Part shown: positions 51,670-61,901 of the stretch, piece by piece
Layout: each line of letters begins with the position of its first letter
Position numbering within the stretch: position 1 is the first letter of the stretch
DNA from: UBA4416 sp020846025
GTDB taxonomy: Bacteria > Bacteroidota > Bacteroidia > B-17B0 > Aurantibacillaceae
Assembly (NCBI GenBank): GCA_963169295.1
Contig: CAUJDD010000036.1
Location: forward strand, 1-64,000
Length of the DNA stretch: 64,000 nt
Direction: 5' to 3'
The notes under the pieces: generated by a model
Database searches by the model: none
What the model was told of the DNA's origin: nothing
Seen by the model: the letters and a program-made list of their open reading frames with translations, nothing else
Made by a program: the position numbers and the translations under genes

Positions 51670-52446
51670 TTATTTATTTGGAGTTGTAAGGCTAGCTCCC
51701 ATAAACTCTCTATTCATACGCGCAATATTTTCAATAGAAATGCCTTTAGGGCACTCTGCTTCACATGCACCAGTATTGGTACAATTACCAAATCCTTCTG
51801 CATCCATTTGGGCAATCATACCTAAAACACGCTCTTTACGCTCTGCTTGTCCCTGTGGTAATAAAGCTAATTGAGATACCTTAGCCGATACGAATAACAT
51901 CGCTGAGCCATTTTTACAAGTAGCTACACATGCACCACAACCAATACAAGCTGCTGCGGCAAATGCCTCATCAGCTGCTGATTTTGGGATTAAAATATTA
52001 TTAGCGTCTTGAGCGTTACCAGTATTAACTGAAACGTAACCTCCCGAAGAAATAATTCTATCAAAAGCAGTTCTATCTACTGATAAATCTTTAATTACTG
52101 GGAATGCCGCACTTCTCCATGGTTCAACAATTATGGTATCGCCATTTTTAAACGAACGCATGTGTAACTGACAAGTTGTAATGCCTTGTTTAGGTCCATG
52201 CGGACGACCATTAATAAACATACTACACATACCACAAATACCTTCACGACAATCATGATCAAAAGCAATTGGATCTTTTCCTTCATGAATTAATTTCTCA
52301 TTTAACACGTCAAACATTTCTAAGAACGACATATCTGTTGAAATGCCCGTTAGTTGATGTGTTTCAAAGGTTCCAGCGGTTTTACTGTTTTTTTGTCTCC
52401 ACACTTTAAGTGTTAGATTTAAAAATTGTTCGTTTCCTGATCCCAT
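51670..52446 (-). CDS. sdhB: Succinate dehydrogenase/fumarate reductase iron-sulfur subunit
   Basis: The 258-residue protein has the [2Fe-2S] region HDCREGICGMCSMFINGRPHG and, further on, the two ferredoxin-like sites CIGCGACVATCKNGSA and CTNTGACEAECPKGIS that hold the [4Fe-4S] and [3Fe-4S] clusters. It passes electrons from the flavoprotein to the membrane haem b subunit. The gene follows sdhA by 119 bases. Typical length for the Bacteroidota form. Confidence 0.97.
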   Translation of the reverse strand: MGSGNEQFLNLTLKVWRQKNSKTAGTFETHQLTGISTDMSFLEMFDVLNEKLIHEGKDPIAFDHDCREGICGMCSMFINGRPHGPKQGITTCQLHMRSFKNGDTIIVEPWRSAAFPVIKDLSVDRTAFDRIISSGGYVSVNTGNAQDANNILIPKSAADEAFAAAACIGCGACVATCKNGSAMLFVSAKVSQLALLPQGQAERKERVLGMIAQMDAEGFGNCTNTGACEAECPKGISIENIARMNREFMGASLTTPNK

Positions 52447-52565
52447 ATTTATTTAGTTATTAGTGATTAGGCATTAGGCAAAAAGCCATCTGCTTAAACG
52501 AGTTGTATTAGTTTTGTTTTTTGTTGTACACTTTTCTATTTACTTATGTCTATCATTATTGCCTG

Positions 52566-54602
52566 TTACTTATAACTTCTTGCAGCAATCTTAATATTCT
52601 CGTATTTTAATTCTTCTTTATGTAACTCAAAATTACTGTCGCCTTTAAATTCCCAAGCCGCTACGTAGGCAAAATTAACATCATCACGTTTTGCTTCACC
52701 TTCTTCTGTTTGATGTTCTTCACGGAAATGGCCACCACAACTTTCCTCACGATGTAAAGCATCTTTACACATTAACTCTCCAAGTTCTAGGAAATCGGCT
52801 ACTCGCCCTGCTTTTTCTAAATCAGGATTAAATTCATCTGCTGTACCCAATACACGAACATCTTTCCAAAACTCGGCTCTTAAATCTTGAATTTCTTTAA
52901 TCGCTTCTGTAAGATGTTGTTTGTTACGTGCCATACCGCATTTGTCCCACATAATTTTTCCTAAACGTTTATGAAAACTCTCAACTGACTGTGTGCCTTT
53001 TATGGTTAAGAATTTCTCTATGCGCGCTTTTACTTCAGCTAATTCCTTATCAAATTCAGGATGTTTAGTTTTCACTTTATCAATAGAATCCGCCTTATCT
53101 TTCTCATTACTCATACGAGTAACCTCTGTAGATAAGTAAACACCAATAGTATATGGAATTACAAAATATCCATCGGCTAGACCTTGCATTAATGCCGAAG
53201 CTCCTAAACGGTTAGCGCCGTGGTCAGAGAAGTTAGCCTCACCAAGTGCGTATAAACCTGGAATGGTAGTCATTAAGTTATAATCAACCCACAAACCACC
53301 CATGGTATAATGTACAGCTGGATAGATTTGCATTGGATTTTTATAAGGATTAACGCCACTAATCTGTTCGTACATATCAAACAAGTTACCGTATTTTTCT
53401 TTTATCACGTCCATTCCTAATGCCTCTAATTGAGCTTCGGTTGGGTTTTGAATACCTTTTTTAGTTGCCTCCATTTTGCCATACTTATACTTCATGTTAT
53501 GAGCAAAATCAAGATAAACAGCTTGTCCGGTTTTATTTACACCATAACCCGCATCACATCTTTCTTTAGCTGCACGCGAAGCCACATCACGAGGCACTAA
53601 ATTACCAAATGCAGGATACCTTCTTTCTAAATAATAATCTCTATCCTCTGGTTTAATCTGGTTAGGATTTAATTTACCAGAACGAATAGCTTCCACATCT
53701 TCTTTTTTCTTTGGCACCCAAATTCTTCCATCATTTCGTAAAGATTCCGACATAAGGGTTAATTTAGATTGATGATCGCCGGAAACAGGAATACAAGTTG
53801 GGTGAATTTGCGTATAGCACGGGTTTGCAAAAAAAGCTCCTTTTTTGTGTGCTTTCCAAGCCGCCGTAGCATTACTACCCATGGCATTTGTAGATAAATA
53901 GAACACATTACCATATCCACCAGAACAAATCAAAACTGCATGTCCAAAATGCTTTTCTAATTCTCCAGTTATTAAGTTACGTGCAATAATACCACGAGCC
54001 TTACCGTCAATAGTAACTAACTCTAACATCTCGTGACGGGCTAACATATTTACCATACCCGTTCCAACTTGACGTTGTAAAGCCGAGTAAGCCCCTAATA
54101 ATAATTGTTGACCAGTTTGTCCGGCCGCATAAAATGTACGTTGTACTTGAGTTCCACCAAATGAACGGTTACTTAATAACCCTCCATATTCGCGAGCCAA
54201 AGGCACCCCTTGAGCCACACATTGATCGATAATATTACCAGACACCTCTGCTAAACGATGAACATTGGCTTCGCGTGCACGATAATCACCACCTTTTACA
54301 GTATCATAAAATAAACGATAAATGGAATCACCGTCATTTTGATAATTCTTTGCTGCATTAATCCCTCCTTGAGCTGCAATAGAGTGGGCTCTACGGGCAG
54401 AATCTTGAAAACAAAATACTTTTACCTGATATCCCATCTCCGCTAATGAAGCTGCTGCAGAAGCTCCTGCTAAACCCGAACCCACAACTATCACTTCTAA
54501 ACTACGTTTATTAGCTGGGTTTACTAAAGGAATAGTAGAACGGTATTTAGTCCATTTTTGGTCTAACGAACCTTCTGGAATTTTTGAATCTAATTTACTC
54601 AT
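52566..54602 (-). CDS. sdhA: Succinate dehydrogenase/fumarate reductase flavoprotein subunit
   Basis: The 678-residue protein has the FAD site VIVVGSGLAGASAAASLAEMG, the HSIAAQGGINAAKNY loop with the His for covalent FAD, HPTCIPVSGDHQ near the substrate site, PAVHYTMGGLW, and GEANFSDHGANRLGAS. It oxidises succinate to fumarate (or the reverse). The long form with an extended C-terminus is usual for the Bacteroidota/B-type enzymes. It lies 35 bases after sdhC. Confidence 0.97.
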   Translation of the reverse strand: MSKLDSKIPEGSLDQKWTKYRSTIPLVNPANKRSLEVIVVGSGLAGASAAASLAEMGYQVKVFCFQDSARRAHSIAAQGGINAAKNYQNDGDSIYRLFYDTVKGGDYRAREANVHRLAEVSGNIIDQCVAQGVPLAREYGGLLSNRSFGGTQVQRTFYAAGQTGQQLLLGAYSALQRQVGTGMVNMLARHEMLELVTIDGKARGIIARNLITGELEKHFGHAVLICSGGYGNVFYLSTNAMGSNATAAWKAHKKGAFFANPCYTQIHPTCIPVSGDHQSKLTLMSESLRNDGRIWVPKKKEDVEAIRSGKLNPNQIKPEDRDYYLERRYPAFGNLVPRDVASRAAKERCDAGYGVNKTGQAVYLDFAHNMKYKYGKMEATKKGIQNPTEAQLEALGMDVIKEKYGNLFDMYEQISGVNPYKNPMQIYPAVHYTMGGLWVDYNLMTTIPGLYALGEANFSDHGANRLGASALMQGLADGYFVIPYTIGVYLSTEVTRMSNEKDKADSIDKVKTKHPEFDKELAEVKARIEKFLTIKGTQSVESFHKRLGKIMWDKCGMARNKQHLTEAIKEIQDLRAEFWKDVRVLGTADEFNPDLEKAGRVADFLELGELMCKDALHREESCGGHFREEHQTEEGEAKRDDVNFAYVAAWEFKGDSNFELHKEELKYENIKIAARSYK

Positions 54603-54637
54603 ATTGAATTTATAAATTGAAAAAGTTAAATACTAAA

Positions 54638-55300
54638 TTATTTAATAATACCTAAAAACATAGTTACAGGCATAGATGCAAATAATAGGCAAACTATGAT
54701 AGAGAACCAAATTCCTATCTTTTTAATAGTTGGTGTGTATTTTTTATGATTTAATCCTAAGGATTGAAATGCTGATTGAAAGCCATGTAATAAGTGATAA
54801 CAAAGTGCAAAAACGCCAATTAAATAGATTAGAACAAAATACCATTGACTAAATACGGCTTTTAAATTTTCAAAAGTATTATGCTCCTCATCTGCTATTA
54901 AAGCTTGCTTGGTTGGCAACCAAAAATTACCTAAATGTACTATTAAAAATAGTAATAATAAGATGCCTAATAACGCCATACTACGACTATACCATGATGA
55001 ATTAGCGGCTCCATTAGTCATTGCATAAGCCACAGGGCGCGCCTTTTTATTTTCCATTGTTAATATAATAGCTTGTACGGCATGTAAAATTAGTCCTGCA
55101 AACAACACAATTTCCATCACTCTAATTAGTGGGTTATGTGCCATAAAATGCGCGCCTGCGTTAAATGTTTCGCCATTGTCGTTTGCATATATTAAAGAAT
55201 TAATACCAACATGTACTACTAAAAATGAAATCAGAAAAAGTCCGGTTAAACCCATGATTACTTTTTTCCCGATTGATGATTTGAAGAAACCTTTGCTCAT
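54638..55300 (-). CDS. sdhC: Succinate dehydrogenase cytochrome b subunit
   Basis: The 220-residue protein has five predicted membrane helices and conserved His residues (VHVGINSLIY, MAHNPLIRVME, LHAVQAII, IVHLGNFW, CYHLLHGFQSAFQSLGLNHKKY) that bind two haems, as in the single-subunit b558 type of Bacteroidota. It anchors SdhAB and reduces menaquinone or takes electrons from it. It is the first gene of the sdhCAB operon, with a well-formed promoter upstream. Confidence 0.95.
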   Translation of the reverse strand: MSKGFFKSSIGKKVIMGLTGLFLISFLVVHVGINSLIYANDNGETFNAGAHFMAHNPLIRVMEIVLFAGLILHAVQAIILTMENKKARPVAYAMTNGAANSSWYSRSMALLGILLLLFLIVHLGNFWLPTKQALIADEEHNTFENLKAVFSQWYFVLIYLIGVFALCYHLLHGFQSAFQSLGLNHKKYTPTIKKIGIWFSIIVCLLFASMPVTMFLGIIK

Positions 55301-55325
55301 AATTTCGAATAAAATTTTAACACAG

Positions 55326-55356
55326 CAAATGTATCATTGCTAAGCGTTTATTGCAA
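55326..55356 (-). promoter_or_regulatory. Promoter of the sdhCAB operon
   Basis: On the minus strand: TTG (55354-55356), a 20-base spacer, and TACATTTG (55326-55333), an exact Bacteroidota -33/-7 pair, 25 bases before the sdhC ATG. The remaining 220 bases up to the divergent capD-like gene hold AT-rich sequence with no further feature seen. Confidence 0.8.
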
Positions 55357-55580
55357 TACTTTTATTATACTTTTATTAACTAATTAATGAGATAACCGCT
55401 CATTAATACCAACTAACATAGTATAAAAAGGTTTATTTGGAATTATTCTAAATTTTAATTAGGGTTTAATTAACTATATGTTGATTAATTAAATTTTAGC
55501 ATAATAGTAAAATTAGTTGAAACTACAAGCGGTGTCATTAGGTACAGTAAGTTTAATAAAAAAAGAGTATTTTTACGCTA

Positions 55581-57470
55581 ATGTACAAGATACTACATTT
55601 CTTTTGGAAATATAATCTTCCTAGATGGTCAATTTTAATTATTGATCTTGCTATCTGTGCGTTTTCATTAACCCTTGCATTCTTTTTGCGGTTTAACTTT
55701 AAGTCAATTCCTCTCGAAGATTTAAAGAATTTACCATACGATTATGCAATTGTGTTACTTATAAGAGCCGTTTCATTTTTCTTCTCTAAAACTTATAAAG
55801 GAGTAGTACGTTACACTGGCGCTAAAGATGCAACTCGTATTTTTATGATTGTGTTACTTGGTAGTTTTATCTTGTACCTCATCAATATTTTTACACGTCA
55901 AATTTTATTAGGCTATTATATCATTCCGCACTCGGTTATTATTATTGATGCCTTGGTTACTATTTTTATCATGATAAGTTCTCGCCTTGCTATCAAAGCT
56001 ATATACTTTGAAAATAAAAACCCTGAGAAACAAAAAACTCACATTATCATTTATGGTGCTGGAGAAAGTGGTATTATTACTAAACGTACATTAGACAGAG
56101 ATTCATTTGTTAATTACAAAGTAGTGGGATTTATTGATGATGATGAAAAAAAGAAAGGTCGAAGTTTGGAAGGCGTTTTTATTTATCCGCCCAGTAAGCT
56201 CGAAGATTTAATTAAAACCCATGAAGTAGAATCGGTTATTATCAGCATTCAAAATTTACTACCAAACAAAAAAAATGAAATTATTGATGTGTGCCTGCAA
56301 TTAGGCGTAAGAGTGCTTAATGTGCCGCCAGTTGCTAAATGGATAAATGGTGAGTTGAGTTTTAATCAAATTAAAACTATTCATATTGAAGAGTTATTAG
56401 AACGTGAACCTATTCAATTAAATAATGCATCTATTAATCAGCAGCTTAATCATAAAACAATTTTAATTACAGGTGCTGCTGGTTCTATTGGTGCCGAACT
56501 GGCAAGGCAGTGTGCTAAATTTAATCCAAAGTTATTGGTATTGTTAGATCAAGCAGAAAGTCCTTTACATGAACTTAATTTAGAATTTACTGAACAACAT
56601 GCTGTTCCATTTGAAGTCGTAATAGGTGATGTAAGAAATACAGATAGGATGCATAATGTGTTTAACACCTTTAAACCTCAATTGGTATTTCATGCAGCCG
56701 CATACAAACATGTACCCATGATGGAAAATAATCCATCAGAATCTATCTTAACTAATATTTTAGGTACTAAAATAGTGGCCGATTTAGCCGTAGAGTTTGG
56801 TGTAGAAAAACTAGTGATGGTTTCTACAGATAAAGCCGTAAATCCGACCAATGTAATGGGTGCTTCAAAACGAATTGCCGAGATTTATACTCAAAGTTTG
56901 GGCAAAACAAGTTCCACTAAATTCATCACCACTCGTTTTGGCAATGTATTGGGTTCAAATGGTTCGGTTATTCCTCGTTTTAAAAAACAAATTGAAACAG
57001 GTGGCCCAATTACCATTACACACCCTGACATTACTCGTTTTTTTATGACCATCCCCGAAGCGTGTCAGCTTGTACTTGAAGCAGGTTGCATGGGAAATGG
57101 AGGAGAGATTTTTGTGTTTGATATGGGTAAGCCTGTAAAAATTATTGACCTAGCTCGAAAAATGATTAAGCTATCGGGTCTGAAAGAAAACACCGACATT
57201 AAAATTACGTTTACAGGGTTAAGACCAGGCGAAAAACTTTACGAAGAATTGTTATCGAGTACCGAAAATGCGTTGCCTACTCATCACCAACAAATCTTAA
57301 TTGGTAAAGTAAGAGAATATAAATTTAGCGTAGTAACTCAATTTATTAATGAACTTATTTTATTATTTAACACACAGGATAATGTAAAAATTGTTACAAA
57401 AATGAAAGAGATTGTTCCAGAGTTTGTGAGTAACAATTCCGTATTTCAAACATTAGATAAAAACAACTAA
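55581..57470 (+). CDS. CapD/WbpM-type nucleotide-sugar 4,6-dehydratase
   Basis: The 629-residue protein has four N-terminal membrane helices (about 15-135), a first Rossmann domain (THIIIYGAGESGIIT) and a second, catalytic SDR domain (ILITGAAGSIGAELARQ; FHAAAYKHVPMMENNP; MVSTDKAVNPTNVMGASKRIAE). In this class the usual Tyr of the SDR site is replaced by Met, as in NVMGASK. It is expected to convert UDP-GlcNAc to a 4-keto-6-deoxy sugar for capsule, O-antigen or exopolysaccharide. It abuts the PafA gene with no gap. Confidence 0.92.
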   Translation: MYKILHFFWKYNLPRWSILIIDLAICAFSLTLAFFLRFNFKSIPLEDLKNLPYDYAIVLLIRAVSFFFSKTYKGVVRYTGAKDATRIFMIVLLGSFILYLINIFTRQILLGYYIIPHSVIIIDALVTIFIMISSRLAIKAIYFENKNPEKQKTHIIIYGAGESGIITKRTLDRDSFVNYKVVGFIDDDEKKKGRSLEGVFIYPPSKLEDLIKTHEVESVIISIQNLLPNKKNEIIDVCLQLGVRVLNVPPVAKWINGELSFNQIKTIHIEELLEREPIQLNNASINQQLNHKTILITGAAGSIGAELARQCAKFNPKLLVLLDQAESPLHELNLEFTEQHAVPFEVVIGDVRNTDRMHNVFNTFKPQLVFHAAAYKHVPMMENNPSESILTNILGTKIVADLAVEFGVEKLVMVSTDKAVNPTNVMGASKRIAEIYTQSLGKTSSTKFITTRFGNVLGSNGSVIPRFKKQIETGGPITITHPDITRFFMTIPEACQLVLEAGCMGNGGEIFVFDMGKPVKIIDLARKMIKLSGLKENTDIKITFTGLRPGEKLYEELLSSTENALPTHHQQILIGKVREYKFSVVTQFINELILLFNTQDNVKIVTKMKEIVPEFVSNNSVFQTLDKNN

Positions 57471-59129
57471 ATGAAAAAACCATTCCTCATATGTTTAAGT
57501 ATATTATGTTTAGGCATCGTAAACCATAGCCATGCACAAAGTAAAACCGCAGGTACACAAGAATTAAAACAACCCAAACTAGTGATAGGTGTTGTGATTG
57601 ATCAAATGCGCCACGACTACATTTACAGATATTGGAATAAATACGGCAATGGTGGATTTAAAAAATTAGTATCTGAAGGTTATTTTTTTAGAAATGCCCA
57701 TTATAATTACATGCCCACTTATACAGGACCAGGTCATGCCTCTATATACAGTGGCACAACACCAGCAACGCATGGCATTGTTTCAAACGATTGGTTTGTA
57801 AAGGAAACTGGAAAAATGACCTATTGCACAGATGATGAAACAGTAAAAACAGTTGGTTCAAAAAGTAAAGCAGGTTTAATGTCGCCTAAAAATTTATTGG
57901 TTACTACAATTGGTGATGAACTTAAACTAGCCACTAACCAACAAGCTAAGGTATTTGCCATTTCCTTAAAAGACAGAAGTTCAATTCTTCCAGCGGGGCA
58001 TAGTGCTAATGGTGCATTTTGGTTTGATGGAAGCGTAGGTAAATTTATTACAAGCACACATTATATGTCGCAACTTCCTGCTTGGCTTAATGAATTTAAT
58101 GACAAACAACTTGCTAAAACATACTTGTTAAATGGATGGAATACTTTGTATCCTATTGAAACATACACCGAAAGTATAATAGATGATAATAAATATGAGA
58201 GATCCCCTAATAAAAAATCAACACCTACTTTTCCTTATGATTACAAACAACAATTAGAAAAAAATAATTTTGATATTATAAAATCTACGCCTGCTGGTAA
58301 CACACTTACAAAAGATGCCGCTATTGCCTGTATAAAAGCAGAACAATTAGGGAAAGGTAAACAAACAGATATGTTGTGTATTAGTTTTTCGGCTACAGAT
58401 TATGTTGGACATTATTACGCACCGCGAAGTATAGAAGTAGAAGATACTTACTTACGATTAGATAAGGATATTGAAGAACTAATTAGTTATTTAAATAGTT
58501 ATATTGGAAAAGAAAACTATGTTTTATTTTTAACAGCCGATCATGGTGGCGCTGATAATCCTATTTTCTCTAAAGATTTAAAAATACCAGCAGGCTATAT
58601 AAGTGATGATGATATTTCTTCAAGAATAAAATCATTTTGTTATAGTCAGTTTAAAGATAGCTTAGTATTAATGGTAACCAACCAACAAATATTTTTAAAC
58701 GAAGGAAAAATCAAAAATCTAAATTTAAATAAAAATCAGGTAGAAGAATCCATCGCTGATTATCTAATTACAATAGATGGTATTGCAGAAGCGTATCCTT
58801 CTCAACTTTTAAGAAACGGCAACTTTACAGACATTAGCACTAAATACCTTATTCAAAAAGGATTTAACCATAAGCGAAGTGGAAACGTAGCCTATAATTA
58901 TAACCCAGCATGGATTGATTATTACAGTTCACCTACTGGTACTACACATGGATCGCCCTACCCATACGATACACATGTTCCAATTTTGTTTTACGGAGCT
59001 GGTATTCACAAAGGCTTCTCTGTTCGTAAAATTCATACAGTAGATATTGCACCAACCATCTCTATGATGTTACATATTTCCTTTCCAAATGGCACCACTG
59101 GAGAACCCTTGCCAGAAGTTATAAAATAA
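57471..59129 (+). CDS. pafA: PafA-type alkaline phosphatase
   Basis: The 552-residue secreted enzyme (signal peptide ending NHSHAQ) has the alkaline-phosphatase-superfamily metal sites: IDQMRHDY (Asp44), the nucleophile Thr85 in PTYTGPGHASIYSG, ATDYVGHYYAPRS (Asp/His), LTADHGGADNP (Asp/His) and GTTHGSPYPYDTHVPI (His). The Thr nucleophile is the hallmark of PafA from flavobacteria, a phosphate-irrepressible, calcium-dependent phosphomonoesterase. It frees phosphate in the periplasm. It is directly downstream of the CapD-like gene. Confidence 0.92.
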   Translation: MKKPFLICLSILCLGIVNHSHAQSKTAGTQELKQPKLVIGVVIDQMRHDYIYRYWNKYGNGGFKKLVSEGYFFRNAHYNYMPTYTGPGHASIYSGTTPATHGIVSNDWFVKETGKMTYCTDDETVKTVGSKSKAGLMSPKNLLVTTIGDELKLATNQQAKVFAISLKDRSSILPAGHSANGAFWFDGSVGKFITSTHYMSQLPAWLNEFNDKQLAKTYLLNGWNTLYPIETYTESIIDDNKYERSPNKKSTPTFPYDYKQQLEKNNFDIIKSTPAGNTLTKDAAIACIKAEQLGKGKQTDMLCISFSATDYVGHYYAPRSIEVEDTYLRLDKDIEELISYLNSYIGKENYVLFLTADHGGADNPIFSKDLKIPAGYISDDDISSRIKSFCYSQFKDSLVLMVTNQQIFLNEGKIKNLNLNKNQVEESIADYLITIDGIAEAYPSQLLRNGNFTDISTKYLIQKGFNHKRSGNVAYNYNPAWIDYYSSPTGTTHGSPYPYDTHVPILFYGAGIHKGFSVRKIHTVDIAPTISMMLHISFPNGTTGEPLPEVIK

Positions 59130-59143
59130 TTCAACACCTCATC

Positions 59144-59767
59144 ATGTTACTTCATCTTAACTACGAAAACCCTCAAAGTAAAGATATTGACGCCATAGTT
59201 AAGTGTTTAAAAAATGACGGTGTTATTATTTATCCAACTGATACGGTATATTCCATAGGCTGCGATATTACTAGCCAAAAAGCCATAGAAAAATTAGCAA
59301 GGTTAAAAAACATTAAACCAGAAAAAGCTAATTTTTCATTTGTGTGTAGCGATTTAAGCCATTTAGCAAACTATTGCCGACCAATTTCTAACACTGTATT
59401 TAGAATTATAAAAAAAGCCTTGCCTGGTCCTTATACTTTTATTCTAGAAGCCAATAACAATGTGCCTAAATTACTTAAACAAAATAAAAAAACAGTTGGT
59501 ATTCGTGTGCCTGATAATCCAATATGCTTAGCTATCGTAAAAGAATTAGGGAATCCAATTATATCTACCAGTTTGCATAACACAGACGATGAGATTGCAG
59601 AATATTTTAGTGATCCAGAGGTTATACATGCTGAATATGAATCAAAAGTAGATATGGTAATAGATGGTGGTTTTGGGAATCTATATGCATCAACTGTTTT
59701 AGATTGTTCTAGTGATGAGATTGTAGTATTGCGTGAGGGTTTAGGAAGTTTGGATATTTTAGATTAA
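59144..59767 (+). CDS. L-threonylcarbamoyladenylate synthase (TsaC/Sua5/YciO-type)
   Basis: The 207-residue protein has the family motif GVIIYPTDTVYSIGCD and, later, KTVGIRVPDNPICLAIVKELGNPIISTSLH. TsaC/Sua5 enzymes make threonylcarbamoyl-AMP, the precursor of the t6A tRNA modification. This protein is of the short YciO-like type (about 207 residues) with no C-terminal Sua5 extension. A YciO paralogue with a different or no t6A role is possible. It follows pafA by 14 bases. Confidence 0.85.
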   Translation: MLLHLNYENPQSKDIDAIVKCLKNDGVIIYPTDTVYSIGCDITSQKAIEKLARLKNIKPEKANFSFVCSDLSHLANYCRPISNTVFRIIKKALPGPYTFILEANNNVPKLLKQNKKTVGIRVPDNPICLAIVKELGNPIISTSLHNTDDEIAEYFSDPEVIHAEYESKVDMVIDGGFGNLYASTVLDCSSDEIVVLREGLGSLDILD

Positions 59768-59805
59768 ATTAGTTTAAACCTTCTTCTAAAATTTTTACGA
59801 AACAA

Positions 59806-59836
59806 TTGAATACTAGAATAATTTTATCTACTTTTA
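59806..59836 (+). promoter_or_regulatory. Possible promoter of the PD40 gene
   Basis: TTG (59806-59808), a 20-base spacer and TACTTTTA (59829-59836), which misses the -7 consensus by one base, 19 bases before the ATG at 59856. Confidence 0.4.
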
Positions 59837-59855
59837 ATTATTAAAAAAAACGAAT

Positions 59856-61901
59856 ATGATTCTCATTCAAAGGCTAATCTTAATTATTAGCATTGTTGTA
59901 CTTCCCATCGTACTAAACGCACAAACCACTAACACTAAAAAGTGGCGTAGTACCGAAAAAGATTCCATGCAAAGTGCTATGATGATGTTTGATGATGGAA
60001 ATTATCTAATGGCGTTACCTTTTTATGAAAATCTATACAATCAACATCCTAATGAAATGTTTTTAAAATACTGCTACGGAAAAACATCTTTATATCGTAG
60101 TGATAAACATGCTATAGCTTTACAATTACTTGATGAGGTTTATCAGAAAAATAAAAAAGCCGAAGATATTGAGTACGATTTAGCACGTGCGAATCATTTT
60201 AATTACAAGTTTGATGAAGCCATAGCTTTACTTGATAAATACATCGCTAATAAAAAAACAGCACCCGAAAAAAAGAAAAAAGCTGAACAGTTAAAACAAT
60301 ATTGCAATAATGGTAAAATATTATATGCTAAACCAACAGGCGCCACTATTACCAATATTGGAAATACAATCAACACCAAAAACGACGAATACGCACCTGT
60401 AATTTCTGCTGATGAATCAATTATGATTTTTACCTATAGAGGTATTGAAAGTAAAGGCGGTTTACAAAACGAATTTAATGAGCCTGATAAATATGGTGTA
60501 TATTACGAAGACGTGTTTCAATCTGTTAAAAAAGATGGTACGTGGACAACTCCTTCTCCCATTGATAGTGTAAACACCAATACTCATGACGGTTCAATTG
60601 CTTTAAGTCCTGATGGTTTATATTTATTTATATATAGGGATATTGGTGATGATCATGGAGATATATACATGAGCAGTTCAATAAGTGGAAAATGGAGTAC
60701 TCCTAAAAAATTAAAAGGAGAGGTTAATTCTTATTCATGGGACGGAAGTTGCTCCATCACACCAAATGGTCGTACGCTGTATTTTAGTAGTGAACGTGGT
60801 GGTGGTTTTGGTGGTAAAGATATTTACAGAGCTACTTTAATGCCCGATAGTACTTGGGGAAATGTCATAAATCTTGGTGATAGTATCAATACACCTTATG
60901 ATGATGATGCACCATTTATTCATCCAGATGGTATTACCTTGTTTTATAGTTCAAAGGGCAACAACAGCATGGGAGGTTATGATATTTTTCAGACTCGTAT
61001 GAATTGGAAAGACTCTACCTTTAATAAAGGCGTAAATTTAGGTTATCCAATTAACACAACCGATGATGATATTTACTATGTGTTATCAGCAAATGGTGAA
61101 AGAGGTTACTATGCTTCTGGTAAAGCTGGAGGACAAGGCTTAAAAGATATATATACTGTTTACCCAGGATATGTAGGAAAAAAACCTTCTATTTATTTAG
61201 TAAAAGGTACTGTTATGTCAGAAGATGTACCAGTTGGTTCAACAATTATAGTTGAGTTGATTGATAAGGAAACCAAAAAATTTGGAGAGTTTACAAGTAA
61301 TGATATGACCGGAAAATACATTATTTCATTACCTTCTGGCGGGAAATTTAAAATAACATACAAATATAAATCCTATCCTTACAAGACATTAGATGTTAAT
61401 ACAACTAGCCTAGAAGGATTTGATGAGGAAATATTTAATGTGAATTTTAAAAATGCTGATACAACCAAACTTGCCATTGTTGCTCAAGAGCCTAAAAAAG
61501 ATTCAGTGGTAGCAGTTGTTACAAAAACAGAACAACCCAAGAAAGACAACTTTGTGCCAAATAATAAAGTACAAGGCTTAACTAAAGATTATAGTGCTAA
61601 ATATGGCCATATAAGTGCTGAAGGTTTAGTGTTTAAAGTTCAAATTGCGGCATACCGAACGCCTAAAAATTATAAATACACCCACTTAAAAGGATTAGGA
61701 GCAGTAGAGAATTTATTATTAGATGATGGCATTACACGTATTACAATTGGAGGTGAATTTAAAACCCTAGGCGATGCTTATGAGCATAACAAAAAAGTAA
61801 TAAATAGAGGACAAAAAGATGCCTTTGTAACAGCCATCTACAAAGGGAAACGGGTGTATCTTGAGGATTTAGAGAAGATGGGAATTTTTGTTCAGAACTA
61901 A
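59856..61901 (+). CDS. TPR/PD40 (WD40-like) envelope protein with SPOR-like C-terminus
   Basis: The 681-residue protein has a signal peptide (ending PIVLNAQ), TPR-like helices (about 28-150), and PD40 beta-propeller motifs: ALSPDGLYLFIYRDIGDDHG, ITPNGRTLYFSSERGGG, IHPDGITLFYSSKGNNSMGG, YDIFQT. A beta-sandwich (YLVKGTVMSEDVPVG..., about 445-530) follows, then a SPOR-like end (VFKVQIAAYRTPKNYKYTHLKGLG...). The layout resembles T9SS/motility-associated envelope proteins (PorE-like), but the OmpA peptidoglycan domain is missing. It is convergent and adjacent to the hydroxybutyrate dehydrogenase gene. Confidence 0.82.
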   Translation: MILIQRLILIISIVVLPIVLNAQTTNTKKWRSTEKDSMQSAMMMFDDGNYLMALPFYENLYNQHPNEMFLKYCYGKTSLYRSDKHAIALQLLDEVYQKNKKAEDIEYDLARANHFNYKFDEAIALLDKYIANKKTAPEKKKKAEQLKQYCNNGKILYAKPTGATITNIGNTINTKNDEYAPVISADESIMIFTYRGIESKGGLQNEFNEPDKYGVYYEDVFQSVKKDGTWTTPSPIDSVNTNTHDGSIALSPDGLYLFIYRDIGDDHGDIYMSSSISGKWSTPKKLKGEVNSYSWDGSCSITPNGRTLYFSSERGGGFGGKDIYRATLMPDSTWGNVINLGDSINTPYDDDAPFIHPDGITLFYSSKGNNSMGGYDIFQTRMNWKDSTFNKGVNLGYPINTTDDDIYYVLSANGERGYYASGKAGGQGLKDIYTVYPGYVGKKPSIYLVKGTVMSEDVPVGSTIIVELIDKETKKFGEFTSNDMTGKYIISLPSGGKFKITYKYKSYPYKTLDVNTTSLEGFDEEIFNVNFKNADTTKLAIVAQEPKKDSVVAVVTKTEQPKKDNFVPNNKVQGLTKDYSAKYGHISAEGLVFKVQIAAYRTPKNYKYTHLKGLGAVENLLLDDGITRITIGGEFKTLGDAYEHNKKVINRGQKDAFVTAIYKGKRVYLEDLEKMGIFVQN